A stretch of DNA of 64,000 nucleotides from Streptoalloteichus hindustanus (GTDB taxonomy: Bacteria > Actinomycetota > Actinomycetes > Mycobacteriales > Pseudonocardiaceae): contig NZ_FQVN01000001.1 in assembly GCF_900129375.1 (NCBI RefSeq), positions 868,001 through 932,000 of the forward strand. Direction: 5' to 3'. A program made the translations under genes and the position numbers. Below the pieces are notes generated by a model. It ran no database searches and was not told the DNA's origin. It saw nothing but the letters and a program-made list of their open reading frames with translations. Below, piece by piece: positions 8,514-21,823 of the stretch; position 1 is the first letter of the stretch, and each line of letters begins with the position of its first letter.

Positions 8514-10211
8514 ATGGTCAACACCCGAACTGCCGCTTGGGGGCTGCGCAGGCTGGCGACGGTCGGTCTGGCCGGAGCGGTGGCGCTGAGCATGGCCGCC
8601 TGCGCCCAGTCCCAACGCGGTAACACCGACGGAGGCGCCGGCGGGAAGGTCGGCGGCACGCTCACCTTCGGCTCGGAGGGCGCGCCCAAGCTGTTCGACC
8701 CGTTCTACGCCACGGACGGACCCACGTTCCGGATCGCGCACCAGATGTTCGAGGGGCTGACCGGGTTCAAGCCCGGCACCGCCGAGATCGCGCCCGCCTT
8801 GGCCGAGAAGTGGGAGCACACCCCGGACGGCAGGACGTGGACGTTCCAGCTCCGCAAGGGCGTGCGGTTCCACGACGGCACCGAGTTCGACGCCGACGCG
8901 GTGTGCCGGAACTTCAAGCGGATGTCCGGCCAGACCGGCGCCGGCCAGAGCTCGGCGGTCTCGCAGTACTGGGTGGACAACTTCGGCGGTTTCGCCGACG
9001 GCGCGAAGCCGTCGCTGTTCAGGTCCTGCACGCCGAAGGACAAGAACACCGCCGTCATCGAGCTGACGCGCTCGACGTCCAAGTTCCCCGGTCTGCTCGG
9101 CCTGAAGCCGTTCGTGATGCAGAGCCCGACCGCGTTGGAGAAGTACGACGCGAACAACGTGCGGGCCCAGGGCGACAGCTTCAGCTTCCCGGAGTACGCG
9201 CTGCAGCACCCGACGGGCACCGGCGCCTTCAAGTTCGGCAAGTACGACAAGGCGAACAACACGATCGAGCTCGTCCGGTTCGACGACTACTGGGGCGGCA
9301 AGACCAAGCTGGACAAGCTCGTCTACAAGATCATCCCGGACGAGACGGCGCGCAAGCAGGAGCTCCAGTCCGGCGCGATCGACGGCTACGACTACCCGGC
9401 GCCCGCCGACTGGGCGCAGCTGGAGAAGGACGGCTTCCAGGTCCTGAAGCGGCCGGCCTTCAACATCATGTACCTCGGCTTCACGCAGAAGAACAACGAC
9501 AAGCTGCGCGACCTGAAGGTGCGGCAGGCCATCGCGCACGCCGTGAACCGCGAGCAGCTGGTGAAGACCCAGCTCCCGGACCGCGCGCAGGTCGCGTCCC
9601 AGTTCTTCCCCGACGCCGTCGACGGCTACAACAAGGACCTCAAGGCGATCCCGCACGACCCGGAGAAGGCCAGGCAGCTGCTGGCCGAGGCCGGGGCGAC
9701 CGGCCTGGCGGTCAACTTCTACTGGCCCAGCGAGGTCACCCGGCCGTACATGCCCAACCCGAAGGACATCTTCGGCGCGATCAAGGCGGACCTGGAGAAG
9801 GTCGGCCTGAAGGTCAACGCGGTGACCAAGCCGTGGAACGGCGGCTACCTGGAGGACGTCGACCAGGCCAAGGCCGACCTGTTCCTGCTGGGGTGGACCG
9901 GCGACCAGAACACGCCGGACAACTTCATCGGCACCTTCTTCGGCGACCCCACCAACCGGTTCCACACCGGGTCGGCGAGCTGGGGCCAGCAGCTGTCCGG
10001 CGAGCTGAAGGCCGCCGACGAGGAGCCGGACGCCGCCAAGCGGACCAGGATGTACCAGGACCTGAACAAGAAGCTGATCAACGAGTACCTGCCGGCGGTC
10101 CCGCTGTCGCACTCGCCGCCGGCCGTGGTCTTCCGCAAGGACGTCAAGGGCTTCACGGCGAGCCCGCTGACGTCGACCGGTGAGTCCTTCGCCCCGGTCA
10201 GCAAGGGCTGA
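8514..10211 (+). CDS. Peptide ABC transporter substrate-binding lipoprotein
   Basis: A 565-residue solute-binding protein of family 5 (DppA/OppA type). Residues 1-29 form a lipoprotein signal with lipobox SMAAC, Cys30 being the lipidated residue, followed by a Gly/Asp-rich linker. Family hallmarks include LAEKWEHTPDGRTWTFQLRK, GVRFHDGTEFDADAV and DLKVRQAIAHAVNREQLV. The protein would sit outside the membrane and deliver di- or oligopeptides to the permeases encoded next. ATG 8514 was chosen over GTG 8511 because GAGG lies 6 bp upstream. It is the first gene of a five-gene operon. Confidence 0.95.
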   Translation: MVNTRTAAWGLRRLATVGLAGAVALSMAACAQSQRGNTDGGAGGKVGGTLTFGSEGAPKLFDPFYATDGPTFRIAHQMFEGLTGFKPGTAEIAPALAEKWEHTPDGRTWTFQLRKGVRFHDGTEFDADAVCRNFKRMSGQTGAGQSSAVSQYWVDNFGGFADGAKPSLFRSCTPKDKNTAVIELTRSTSKFPGLLGLKPFVMQSPTALEKYDANNVRAQGDSFSFPEYALQHPTGTGAFKFGKYDKANNTIELVRFDDYWGGKTKLDKLVYKIIPDETARKQELQSGAIDGYDYPAPADWAQLEKDGFQVLKRPAFNIMYLGFTQKNNDKLRDLKVRQAIAHAVNREQLVKTQLPDRAQVASQFFPDAVDGYNKDLKAIPHDPEKARQLLAEAGATGLAVNFYWPSEVTRPYMPNPKDIFGAIKADLEKVGLKVNAVTKPWNGGYLEDVDQAKADLFLLGWTGDQNTPDNFIGTFFGDPTNRFHTGSASWGQQLSGELKAADEEPDAAKRTRMYQDLNKKLINEYLPAVPLSHSPPAVVFRKDVKGFTASPLTSTGESFAPVSKG

Positions 10212-10238
10212 CGGCGGGGACGGCGAGGGGGGACCGCG

Positions 10239-11249
10239 GTGCTCCGCTACACCCTGCGACGGTTGCTCCAGCTCGTGGGCGTGGTGCTCGTGCTCTCGAT
10301 GCTGATCTTCGGTTGGCTGCGCGCGCTCCCGGGAGGGCCGGTCTCGGCCCTCCTGGGGGAGCGGGGCACCGAGGAGGCGCGGCGCGAGCTCACCGCCCAG
10401 CTCGGGCTCGACCAACCGATCTTCGTGCAGTACGGGAAGTTCCTGGGCCGCGCCCTGTCCGGAGACTTCGGCGCGTCCACCGGCGTGCAGCCGGGCGACA
10501 GCGCGATCGAGATCTTCCTCCAGCGGTTCCCGGCCACCGTCGAGCTGAGCGTGGTCGCGATCGTGCTGGCGGTGCTGTTCGGCATCCCGCTCGGCTACCT
10601 GGCCGCGCGGCGCCGGGGCGGCTGGCTGGACAACCTCGGCGTCGTCGGCTCGCTGGTCGGCGTCGCCGTGCCGGTGTTCTTCCTGGCGTTCCTGCTCAAG
10701 TACCTGTTCGCGGTCCAGCTCGGGTGGCTGCCCGCCTCCGGTCGGCAGACCGGCGGGCTGGACGCCACCCGGGTGACCGGGTTCTTCGTGCTCGACGGGC
10801 TGCTCACCAGGGAGTGGGACGCCGCGGCCGACGCGTTGGCGCACCTGGTCCTGCCGGCGATGGCGCTGGCCACGATCCCGTTCGCGGTGATCTTCCGGAT
10901 CACCAGGGCCGCGGTGTTGGACGTGCTCGACGAGGACTACGTGCGCACCGCCGAGTCGAAGGGGCTGACCACCTCGGTCATCCGGCGGCGGCACGTGCTG
11001 CGCAACGCGATGCTCCCGGTGGTCACCACCATCGGCCTGCAGACCGGAGCGCTGCTGGCCGGGGCGGTGCTCACCGAGAAGGTGTTCGCCTTCCCCGGCC
11101 TCGGCGAGGCGCTGGCGCTCGGCTTCGAACGCAGGGACTACCCGGTGCTGCAACTGATGATCATCATGGCGGCGATGGTGTACGTGCTGGTCAACCTGGT
11201 CGTCGACCTGTCCTACGCGGTGATCGACCCGCGTGTGCGAACGCGGTGA
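10239..11249 (+). CDS. Peptide ABC transporter permease (DppB type)
   Basis: A 336-residue inner-membrane permease with six predicted membrane segments. It has the N-terminal DppB signature (YTLRRLLQLVGVVLVLSMLI) and a C-terminal GLGEALALGFERRDYPVLQ that corresponds to the ATPase-contact loop region. It pairs with the following DppC-type subunit to form the transmembrane pore. GTG 10239 follows a strong GAGGGGGGA ribosome site. The gene is 27 bp after the binding-protein gene. Confidence 0.95.
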   Translation: MLRYTLRRLLQLVGVVLVLSMLIFGWLRALPGGPVSALLGERGTEEARRELTAQLGLDQPIFVQYGKFLGRALSGDFGASTGVQPGDSAIEIFLQRFPATVELSVVAIVLAVLFGIPLGYLAARRRGGWLDNLGVVGSLVGVAVPVFFLAFLLKYLFAVQLGWLPASGRQTGGLDATRVTGFFVLDGLLTREWDAAADALAHLVLPAMALATIPFAVIFRITRAAVLDVLDEDYVRTAESKGLTTSVIRRRHVLRNAMLPVVTTIGLQTGALLAGAVLTEKVFAFPGLGEALALGFERRDYPVLQLMIIMAAMVYVLVNLVVDLSYAVIDPRVRTR

Positions 11250-11260
11250 AGGGGGGCGAC

Positions 11261-12238
11261 GTGTCTGGTTCCGTCTCACGCTCCGGGTCCCGCCCGCCCA
11301 CGCTGGGCGGGCGGAAGGAACGCCTCGACGCGCTCGCCGCGACCGCGGCCGACGGGCCGGGCGACGCCGGCGTCAGCCTGGCCGCGTCCGCGTGGCGGCG
11401 GCTGCGGCGCAACCCGGTGTTCCTCCTGGGCGCGGCGATCATCGTCCTGTTCGTCGTGGTCGCGTTGCTGTCGCCGTGGCTGGCGGCGCACGACCCGACC
11501 GCGCGGCTGCTGGAAGGCCAGGTGTCGCGGGCGCGCAACGAGATCCCCGCGGCGCAGGAGGGCTTCCCGCTGGGCGGCGACCAGGTCGGAAGGGACCTGC
11601 TGTCGCGGTTGCTGGTGGGTTCGCAGCAGACCCTCATGGTCGGCGTGTTCGCCACCGTGATCGGGCTGGCCGGCGGTCTGCTCCTGGGCACCGTGGCCGG
11701 CGCGCTCGGCGGGTGGGTCGACTCGCTGGTGATGCGGGTCGTGGACGTCATGCTGTCCATCCCCAGCCTGCTGCTGGCCTTCTCGATCGGCGCGCTGTTC
11801 CCGAGCCCGTCGCAGTTCACCGTGATCCTGGCGGTGGCGACCGTGCAGATCCCGATCTTCGCGCGGCTGTTGCGCGGCTCGATGCTCGCCCAGCGCGGCA
11901 GCGACCACGTCCTGGCCGCCAGGGCGTTGGGGGTGCGTCCGCGTGCCATCGTGTTCCGGCACATGCTGCCCAACTCGTTGGGGCCGGTGATCGTGCAGGC
12001 CACGCTGGTGCTCGCGGTGGCGATCATCGACGCGGCCGCGCTGTCGTTCCTCGGCCTCGGCAACCCGGACGACTCGATCCCGGAGTGGGGCCAGATGCTC
12101 GGCGGCGCCCAGAACGTGATCGACAGCCACCCGAACCTCGCGTTCTGGCCGGCCGGCTGCATCATCATCGTCGCGTTGGGGTTCACGCTCGTCGGCGAGT
12201 CCCTGCGGGACGCCCTCGACCCGAAGAACCGGCGCTGA
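11261..12238 (+). CDS. Peptide ABC transporter permease (DppC type)
   Basis: A 325-residue permease. The first 50 residues are hydrophilic and cytoplasmic; ASAWRRLRRNPVFLLG then leads into the first membrane segment, as in DppC proteins. The EAA-type loop region appears around ARALGVRPRAIVFRHMLPNS, and SFLGLGNPDDSIPEWG is the family's conserved late motif. GTG 11261 has AAGGGGGG about 5 bp upstream and lies 11 bp beyond the DppB-type stop, so co-translation is likely. Confidence 0.95.
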   Translation: MSGSVSRSGSRPPTLGGRKERLDALAATAADGPGDAGVSLAASAWRRLRRNPVFLLGAAIIVLFVVVALLSPWLAAHDPTARLLEGQVSRARNEIPAAQEGFPLGGDQVGRDLLSRLLVGSQQTLMVGVFATVIGLAGGLLLGTVAGALGGWVDSLVMRVVDVMLSIPSLLLAFSIGALFPSPSQFTVILAVATVQIPIFARLLRGSMLAQRGSDHVLAARALGVRPRAIVFRHMLPNSLGPVIVQATLVLAVAIIDAAALSFLGLGNPDDSIPEWGQMLGGAQNVIDSHPNLAFWPAGCIIIVALGFTLVGESLRDALDPKNRR

Positions 12239-12259
12239 CCGGCGTCGGCGGGAGAAGAC

Positions 12260-13246
12260 ATGGCGCTGCTCGACGTTTCCGACCTCTCCGTCGTCTTCCA
12301 ACGCAGGGGCGAGCCGCCCTTCACGGCGGTGGACGGGGTGAGTTTCTCGGTGGAGCCCGGCCAGACGGTCGGGCTGGTGGGGGAGTCCGGGTGTGGCAAG
12401 TCGGTCACCTCCCTCGCGATCATGGGCCTGCTGCCCCGGCGGGGGGCGGTGGTCACGGGCTCGGTGCGGTTCGAGGGCGCCGAGCTGCTGTCGCTGTCGG
12501 CGCGGCAGATGCGGGACCGCCGGGGGCGCGACCTCGGCATGGTGTTCCAGGACCCGCTGTCCTCGCTCAACCCGGTGATCGCCATCGGGCTGCAGGTCAC
12601 GGAGGTGCTGGAGCGCCACCGCGGGATGCCGCGCAGGCAGGCCATGGTGGAGGCCGCGGACCTGCTGGACAAGGTGGGCATCCCCGACCCGCGACGGCGG
12701 TTGGACGAGTACCCGCACCAGCTCTCCGGCGGGATGCGGCAACGCGCGCTCATCGCGATGGCGTTGGCCTGCCGGCCGCGGCTGCTCATCGCCGACGAGC
12801 CCACGACCGCGCTGGACGTGACCATCCAGGCCCAGATCCTGGCCCTGCTCGCCGAGCTGGTCCGGGACACCGGAACCGCGCTCATCATGATCACCCACGA
12901 CCTGGGTGTGGTCGCCGGGCTGTGCGACGAGGTGAACGTGCTCTACGGGGGGCGCGTGGTGGAGCGGGCGCGGCGGCACGAGCTGTTCCGCCGGCCGCGG
13001 CACCCGTACACCCACGGGCTGCTGGCCTCGATCCCCCGGCTCGACGCCCCGCGAGGTGAGCGGCTCGTCCCGATCCGCGGCTCGGTTGCCGACAACATCC
13101 CGTGGGACCACGGCTGCGCGTTCGCGCCCCGCTGCCCGAACGCGCTGGGGACCTGCGTCGAGGTCACGCCCCAGATGGACGAAGAGGACGGACGGCTGTT
13201 GCGGTGCCACAACCCGGTCCAGGAGAATCAGGAGGTACCGGCGTGA
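12260..13246 (+). CDS. Peptide ABC transporter ATPase (DppD type)
   Basis: A 328-residue ABC ATPase with Walker A GESGCGKS (residues 41-48), Q-loop [10 protein letters not shown], signature LSGGMRQR, Walker [13 protein letters not shown] and the switch His in ITHD. The C-terminal oligopeptide-transporter extension carries a Cys cluster ([14 protein letters not shown]), a feature of DppD/OppD proteins. It powers import together with the next ATPase. GGGAGAAG precedes ATG 12260; the stop overlaps the next start by 4 bp. Confidence 0.95.
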   Translation: MALLDVSDLSVVFQRRGEPPFTAVDGVSFSVEPGQTVGLVGESGCGKSVTSLAIMGLLPRRGAVVTGSVRFEGAELLSLSARQMRDRRGRDLGMVFQDPLSSLNPVIAIGLQVTEVLERHRGMPRRQAMVEAADLLDKVGIPDPRRRLDEYPHQLSGGMRQRALIAMALACRPRLLIADEPTTALDVTIQAQILALLAELVRDTGTALIMITHDLGVVAGLCDEVNVLYGGRVVERARRHELFRRPRHPYTHGLLASIPRLDAPRGERLVPIRGSVADNIPWDHGCAFAPRCPNALGTCVEVTPQMDEEDGRLLRCHNPVQENQEVPA

Positions 13247-14388
13247 CCTCCGTATCGCCCGCCACCCAGAAGTCCGCCGCGGACACCGGCGTCCTGGTCG
13301 CCGTCGACGATCTCAAAGTTCATTTCCCGATCCGGCGCGGCCTCATCCTGGACCGCACGGTCGGCTACGTCTACGCGGTCGACGGGGTCGATCTCGACAT
13401 TCGTCGAGGGGAGACCTACGGCCTCGTGGGCGAGTCCGGGTGCGGCAAGTCCACCCTCGGGCGGGCCATGCTCCGGCTGGTCGAGCCGACGGGCGGCCGG
13501 GTGGTGTTCGACGGGGTCGACCTGTCCGCGACGCACGGCGAGGCGCTGCGGCGGATGCGCCGCCGGATGCAGATGGTCTTCCAGGACCCGCTGTCCTCGT
13601 TGGACCCCCGGCAGTCCGTGGAGTCCATCCTGGTCGAGGGGCTGCGGGCGCACGGTCTCGACCGGGGGCGGGAGGCCACCGGCCGCCGGTTGCGCGAGCT
13701 GCTGTCCGCGGTGGGCCTGCCGTCGACCGCGCTGCGGAAGTACCCGCACGAGTTCTCCGGCGGGCAGCGGCAGCGGATCGGCATCGCCCGCGCCCTCACC
13801 GTCGACCCGGACCTGGTCGTCGCCGACGAGCCGGTGTCCGCGCTCGACGTGTCGGTGCAGGCGCAGGTGATCAACCTGTTGGCCGACCTGCAGCAGGAGT
13901 TCGGGCTGACCTACCTGGTCATCGCGCACGACCTCGCCGTGGTCCGGCACATCTCGGACCGGGTCGGCGTGATGTACCTGGGCGGGATCGTGGAGGAGGC
14001 GGGGTCGGACGAGCTGTACGTGCAGCCGCTGCACCCCTACACGCGGGCGTTGCTCTCGGCGGTGCCCGTGCCCGACCCGGTGCTGGAGGACCGGCGGGAA
14101 CGCATCCTGCTGACCGGCGACCTGCCGTCCCCGGCGGCGCCGCCCGCCGGCTGCCGCTTCCACACTCGGTGTCCGTGGCGGCAGCCGAAGCGGTGCGACA
14201 CCGAGCGGCCCCGCCTGCGGGAGGTGGCGCCGGGACACCGCGTGGCCTGTCACTGGGCGGAGGACATCAGGGACGGCCGGATCAGCCCGCACGAGGTGCG
14301 GCCCGAGCTGGTCGAGGAGGAGAGCGCGCTCGTGCCGGACACCGCGTTGACCGGACCCGCCTCGGTCACCGAGGTCCTCGGGCCCTGA
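13243..14388 (+). CDS. Peptide ABC transporter ATPase (DppF type)
   Basis: A 381-residue ABC ATPase: Walker [11 protein letters not shown]-loop [11 protein letters not shown], signature FSGGQRQR, Walker [13 protein letters not shown], and the C-terminal Cys motif [15 protein letters not shown]. About 55 extra residues follow the conserved end and are rich in charged amino acids. GTG 13243 overlaps the DppD-type stop (GTGA) and has GGAGG nearby. It completes the importer: binding protein, two permeases and two ATPases in the canonical order. Confidence 0.95.
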   Translation: MTSVSPATQKSAADTGVLVAVDDLKVHFPIRRGLILDRTVGYVYAVDGVDLDIRRGETYGLVGESGCGKSTLGRAMLRLVEPTGGRVVFDGVDLSATHGEALRRMRRRMQMVFQDPLSSLDPRQSVESILVEGLRAHGLDRGREATGRRLRELLSAVGLPSTALRKYPHEFSGGQRQRIGIARALTVDPDLVVADEPVSALDVSVQAQVINLLADLQQEFGLTYLVIAHDLAVVRHISDRVGVMYLGGIVEEAGSDELYVQPLHPYTRALLSAVPVPDPVLEDRRERILLTGDLPSPAAPPAGCRFHTRCPWRQPKRCDTERPRLREVAPGHRVACHWAEDIRDGRISPHEVRPELVEEESALVPDTALTGPASVTEVLGP

Positions 14389-14540
14389 CCGTCGCCCGTC
14401 GGCGGGTGGCAGCGACGCCCCACGCCGAGGCATGACCGGTGCCGCGTGGTTGCCGGGGCAGGGCCGGACCGGCGTGGTGGGGCTGTGGCCTGCGACGGTT
14501 CCACTGGGCGGGTTCGGCGTCGAGGAGGTAGAGAGGGGGA

Positions 14541-15182
14541 GTGCAGCTCTTCACCGAACGGGAAGCGATCGTGGTGGCCTGCCGCCGTCTGGTGCGGGAT
14601 CGGCTGGTGGTGGGCACCGCGGGCAACCTCAGCGTCCGGTCGGACGACCTGGTGGCGGTCACGCCGAGCGGGGTCGACTACGACCGGCTCACGCCGGAGC
14701 TGATCGGGGTCCACCGGCTCGACGGCGCCCCGGTCGACGCGCCGCTGGAGGCCACCAGCGAGTTGCCGCTGCACCTCGCGCTCTACGGGCGGACCGACGC
14801 CACGGCGGTCGTGCACACGCACTCGCCCGCCGCGACCGCGCTGTCCTGCCTGGTCGACGAGGTGCCACCGGTGCACTACTACCTCGCGTTGTTCGGTGGC
14901 AGGGTCCGAGTGGCCGAGTACGCGACGTACGGCACCCGGGAACTCGCCGAGTCGGTGCTCGCCGCGCTCGACGGCGCGTCGGCGTGCCTGCTGGCCAACC
15001 ACGGCGCGCTGGCCGTCGGCGCGACCCTCACCCAGGCCTACGAGCGCGCCTGCTACCTGGAATGGGTGTGCGACGTGGCGTTGCGCGTGCTCTCGGCGGG
15101 CGGAGCGCCCCGGTTGCTCAGCGAGGAGCAGTTGGCGGACGCCAGCAAGATCACGCGGTACGGGCAAGAACCGCCCCGCTGA
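14541..15182 (+). CDS. Class II aldolase/adducin family protein (FucA-like)
   Basis: A 213-residue protein matching L-fuculose-phosphate-type aldolases in length and metal ligands. Readable are GTAGNLSVR (26-34), the catalytic Glu74 in SELPLH, zinc ligands His92 and His94 in VHTHSPAATA, and His154 in ANHGALAVG. These positions nearly coincide with those of E. coli FucA. The sugar-phosphate substrate is unknown, and no other sugar gene lies nearby. GTG 14541 follows GAGAGGGGGA. It lies about 150 bp after the transporter operon and is probably transcribed separately. Confidence 0.88.
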   Translation: MQLFTEREAIVVACRRLVRDRLVVGTAGNLSVRSDDLVAVTPSGVDYDRLTPELIGVHRLDGAPVDAPLEATSELPLHLALYGRTDATAVVHTHSPAATALSCLVDEVPPVHYYLALFGGRVRVAEYATYGTRELAESVLAALDGASACLLANHGALAVGATLTQAYERACYLEWVCDVALRVLSAGGAPRLLSEEQLADASKITRYGQEPPR

Positions 15183-15212
15183 CCCCGCGGCGACCGGCCC
15201 GTCGCTGGTCGA

Positions 15213-16226
15213 TCAGCTCTGGTCGCGGAGCAGCCGGAGGACCGCCCGCTCCAGTCGGTCCCTGACCTCGGGCCTGGTCAGCTCCGCCGAGCCGAGGCGC
15301 GCCACCGTGGGGCGGATCGTCCGCCCCTCCTCGTAGGCCTCCAGCACCCGGGGGTCCACATAGGACTTCCGGCAGACGGCGGGGGTGTTCCCCAGCTCCT
15401 CGGCGACGTCGGCGAGGGCGTTGGCCACCGCGCGCCTGCGGCCCCGCTTGGTCTCCGGCCGGTCCTCGACTGCGAGGGCCACGGCGGCCAGCACGGTGGC
15501 GTTCCAGGTGCGGACGTCCTTGGCGGTGAACCCGTCGCCGGCCAGCTCGCGCAGGAACTCGTTGATGTCCTCCGCCCGGACGTTGTGCCAGCCCCGGTCC
15601 CAGTAGCCCAGCAACTCCGGGTTGGGGTCCGCGCGCCGGAGCAGGGCGCGGACCACGACCCGGAGGTCGGGGTCGTCCAGGACGGTGCGCCGCTCGATCC
15701 CGCCCTTGGCGGTGTAGGCGACGTGGATCCGACCCCGGTTCAGCTCCACGTGCTTCCGCAGGAGGGTGGACAGGCCGTAGCTGCCGTGCTCCTGGGCGTA
15801 CTCGTGCCCGCCGACCCGGAAGACACCCAGCTCCAGCATGCGGACCGCCGCCGCGAGCACCCGCTCCCTGCCCAGTCCCCGGACCCCGACCAGCTCGGCC
15901 ACCCTCGCCCTGACCCGGGGCATCCGGGCGCCGAGCGCGAGCACCCGCTCGAACTTCTCGGCGTCCCGCTTCGCGACCCAGTCCTCGTGGTAGAGGTACT
16001 GCCGCCGCCCGGCGTCGTCCGTCCCGGTCGCCTGGATGTGCCCCCGGGAGTCCGGGCAGATCCAGACGTCCCGCCACGCCGGCGGGATCGCGAGGTGCCC
16101 CACGCGCTCCAACTCGTCGGCTTCGGTCACCGGTCGGCCGTCCGCGTGGAGGTAGCTGAAGCCGCGCCCGCGGCGCCGCCGCGTCAGGCCCGGTTCGCTG
16201 GGATCACTGCGACGGAGCCGACCCAT
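15213..16226 (-). CDS. DNA topoisomerase IB (poxvirus type)
   Basis: A 337-residue eukaryote/poxvirus-like topoisomerase. The N-terminal domain holds GFSYLHADGRPVT and IPPAWRDVWICPDSRGHIQATG. The catalytic domain has RVGGHEYAQEHGSYGLSTL, containing an active-site Arg region, and the C-terminal KSYVDPRVLEAYEEG with the presumed nucleophilic Tyr. It relaxes supercoils through a 3'-phosphotyrosyl intermediate. ATG 16226 was selected because it begins the conserved domain; no clear Shine-Dalgarno precedes it, so the start is less certain than the identity. It is convergent with the aldolase gene. Confidence 0.92.
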   Translation of the reverse strand: MGRLRRSDPSEPGLTRRRRGRGFSYLHADGRPVTEADELERVGHLAIPPAWRDVWICPDSRGHIQATGTDDAGRRQYLYHEDWVAKRDAEKFERVLALGARMPRVRARVAELVGVRGLGRERVLAAAVRMLELGVFRVGGHEYAQEHGSYGLSTLLRKHVELNRGRIHVAYTAKGGIERRTVLDDPDLRVVVRALLRRADPNPELLGYWDRGWHNVRAEDINEFLRELAGDGFTAKDVRTWNATVLAAVALAVEDRPETKRGRRRAVANALADVAEELGNTPAVCRKSYVDPRVLEAYEEGRTIRPTVARLGSAELTRPEVRDRLERAVLRLLRDQS

Positions 16227-16306
16227 GGCACGGGAGTACCCACAACGCGTGGTGAGCCCTCCCACCAGCGCGTTGTGGGCACCGGTCCGCCCGACCCGGC
16301 AGCGGG

Positions 16307-18487
<2,181 letters not shown>

Positions 18488-19102
18488 TCAGAAGGCGGAC
18501 TGGCCCCACTCGCCGGTGAACACCAGCTCGTTCAGCGGATGACGGCTCCGGGGCCGGGTGTCGCGTTCGGCCAGGTCGGCCGGCGCGGTGCCCGGGGCGG
18601 CCAGTCGGCCCACCGCGATCACGATGACGGGCTCCACGGTGGCGGGCAGGTCGAGCACGCTCCGGGCGGCCTCCTTGTCGAACCCGCTCATCTGGTGGGC
18701 CGCCAGTCCCTCGGCCACGGCCTGGAGGGCGAGGTTCTGCGCGGCCAGGGCCACCCCGTACTCGGCGTACGGCACGAGCTCGCCCTTGTCGTCGCGGGCC
18801 ACCGCGGCGCCCAGCACCAGCGCCCCGGCCGCGCCCGCCCACCCCTGGTTGCCCCGGGACAGGACGCCCAGCAGGCGCCCGAAGGTGTCGTCGCCCCGCC
18901 GGCCGACGAGGAACCGCGCCGGCTGGGAGTTGCCCCACGACGGCGCCCACCGGGCCGCCTCGAACAGCGCGCGCAGCGCGTCGTCGCTGATCGTCGCCGC
19001 GGGGTCCAACGCGCGGGGACTCCACCGCTGGGCGATCAGCGGGTGCAGCGGCGCGCTCGACGTGGCCAGGCGGTCGGACTGGGGGACGGCGTCGACGATC
19101 AC
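18488..19102 (-). CDS. Nitroreductase family protein
   Basis: A 204-residue FMN-binding reductase. The N-terminal RWSPRALDPAATISDDALRAL corresponds to the FMN phosphate-binding RxSxR region, ARWAPSWGNSQPARFLVG is the family's core motif, and NLALQAVAEGLAAHQMSGFD is the conserved dimer helix. Likely an NAD(P)H-dependent reductase of nitro or quinone compounds; the substrate is unknown. GTG 19102 has TAACGT 8 bp upstream and no Shine-Dalgarno, so a leaderless message is possible. It lies between leuA and a membrane glycosyltransferase-like gene on the same strand. Confidence 0.88.
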   Translation of the reverse strand: MIVDAVPQSDRLATSSAPLHPLIAQRWSPRALDPAATISDDALRALFEAARWAPSWGNSQPARFLVGRRGDDTFGRLLGVLSRGNQGWAGAAGALVLGAAVARDDKGELVPYAEYGVALAAQNLALQAVAEGLAAHQMSGFDKEAARSVLDLPATVEPVIVIAVGRLAAPGTAPADLAERDTRPRSRHPLNELVFTGEWGQSAF

Positions 19103-19124
19103 GTCACCGCACGTTACCCGCGAC

Positions 19125-20372
19125 CTAGATCGCGTAGCCCCACGAGGTGATGGAGTACGCGCCGAACCACGCGCTGAACACCGCCACCGCGGTGCACACC
19201 GCGACGACCGTGCTCGTGCGCCGCCGAGCCAGACCGATCGCGATCGGCAGCATCAGGGTGAACGCCGGGACCAGCAGCCGGGCCTTGGAGTTCATCAGGC
19301 CGTTCGAGCCGATGACCATCAACAGCGCGCAGATCGAGAAGACGAGCACCGGCCACGGCAGCCGCATCCGGAACCCGACCAGCACCAGCACCACGGCGGC
19401 CACGAGGAACCCGACGGTGGCCACCTCCAGCACGGAGCGGGCCGAGGCCAGCGCGTCGAGACCGAACTTCCAGGTCGCCGCGCCCCCGTCGAACCGCGAC
19501 GCCCAGCCCCGCTCCTGCAACCCGAAGTAGCCGTTCCAGTGACCGGTGCGCCAACCGACCCACGCGAGGTAGCCCACCAGGCCGGCCGGCGCGAGCAGCC
19601 CGGCCACCCACGGTCGCCAGCCGTCCCGCCGCCGGATCACGGCCACCAGGGCGGCCAGGCCGACGGCGACGACCAGCGCGCCCGCGGTCGGTCGGACCAA
19701 CCCGGCGAACGCGCAGCACACCCCCGCGAGCAGCCACCGCCGCTCCAGCGTCGCGACCAGCCCCCAGACGGCGAACGCGCAGAACAGGGCCTCCGAGTAC
19801 GCCATCGACAGCACGATGGCCATCGGGGAGGCGGCGAACAGCACGACCAGGACCAGCCCGGCCCGCCGGCCGCCGCCCGCGAGCTCGCCCAGCCGGGTCA
19901 GGCCGTAGGCGGCCGCCACCCCCGCCACCACGCTCACCGCGAAGGCCCCGGACACCAGCCCGAGCCCCGGCAGCGCGGACGCCATGCGGACCAGGGCCGG
20001 GTACCCGGGGAAGAAGGCCAGCGGCGTCTCGGCGCTGCGGTGCCCGAAGGCGTCCACCAGCCGGGGCGACACCCCGTCGTAGCCGCCGGCCGCGATGCCG
20101 AGGTACCAGAGGCCGTCCCACGACGTGAGCGTCGAGCTGACCGCCACCCGGTTGCGGGCGGCCATCCACTCCAGCACCAGCAGGCCCAGCTCCCGGACCG
20201 CGAGGTAGAGCACCGCGGGGGCGACCAGGGTCAGCACCCGGCGCCGGGTCCAGTAGGCGTGCGTCCACCACGCCGGTCGGCGCCGGCCCGCCTCCTCCGC
20301 CGGCCCGCCCGCGTCGTCGCCCGGGGTGACCGGCTCGTTGTCCACCTGGGTCGCCGACACACGATCCTCCAC
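19125..20372 (-). CDS. Multi-spanning membrane protein, GT-C/PIG-V mannosyltransferase-like
   Basis: A 415-residue integral membrane protein with about 10 hydrophobic segments. After the first segment comes SSTLTSWDGLWYLGIAAGGY and then FFPGYPALVR; the SWDG...WY and FFPGYP motifs on an extracytoplasmic loop are typical of PIG-V-like and other GT-C lipid-linked mannosyltransferases. The N-terminal 35 residues are polar and disordered-looking. The function, transfer of a sugar from a polyprenyl-phosphate donor to a wall or lipid acceptor, is inferred from the fold only. It is divergent from lysC. Confidence 0.7.
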   Translation of the reverse strand: MEDRVSATQVDNEPVTPGDDAGGPAEEAGRRRPAWWTHAYWTRRRVLTLVAPAVLYLAVRELGLLVLEWMAARNRVAVSSTLTSWDGLWYLGIAAGGYDGVSPRLVDAFGHRSAETPLAFFPGYPALVRMASALPGLGLVSGAFAVSVVAGVAAAYGLTRLGELAGGGRRAGLVLVVLFAASPMAIVLSMAYSEALFCAFAVWGLVATLERRWLLAGVCCAFAGLVRPTAGALVVAVGLAALVAVIRRRDGWRPWVAGLLAPAGLVGYLAWVGWRTGHWNGYFGLQERGWASRFDGGAATWKFGLDALASARSVLEVATVGFLVAAVVLVLVGFRMRLPWPVLVFSICALLMVIGSNGLMNSKARLLVPAFTLMLPIAIGLARRRTSTVVAVCTAVAVFSAWFGAYSITSWGYAI

Positions 20373-20551
20373 ACCAGCCGGCCGTTTCTTCCGGTCAGGC
20401 TAGTGTCCGCTGACCACGGTGAGCTTGCACACAACGCCACCGATCGGCCTGCGGGTACGCTCCCGGGTCAGCGGGACGACGCTGTCCTCGACGTTTCCAG
20501 CCGCCCGCGTGCCCGCGGGAGGTCCGCCCTGCCCGAGGGAGGTTTGATCAC

Positions 20552-21817
<1,266 letters not shown>

Positions 21818-21823
21818 AGCACG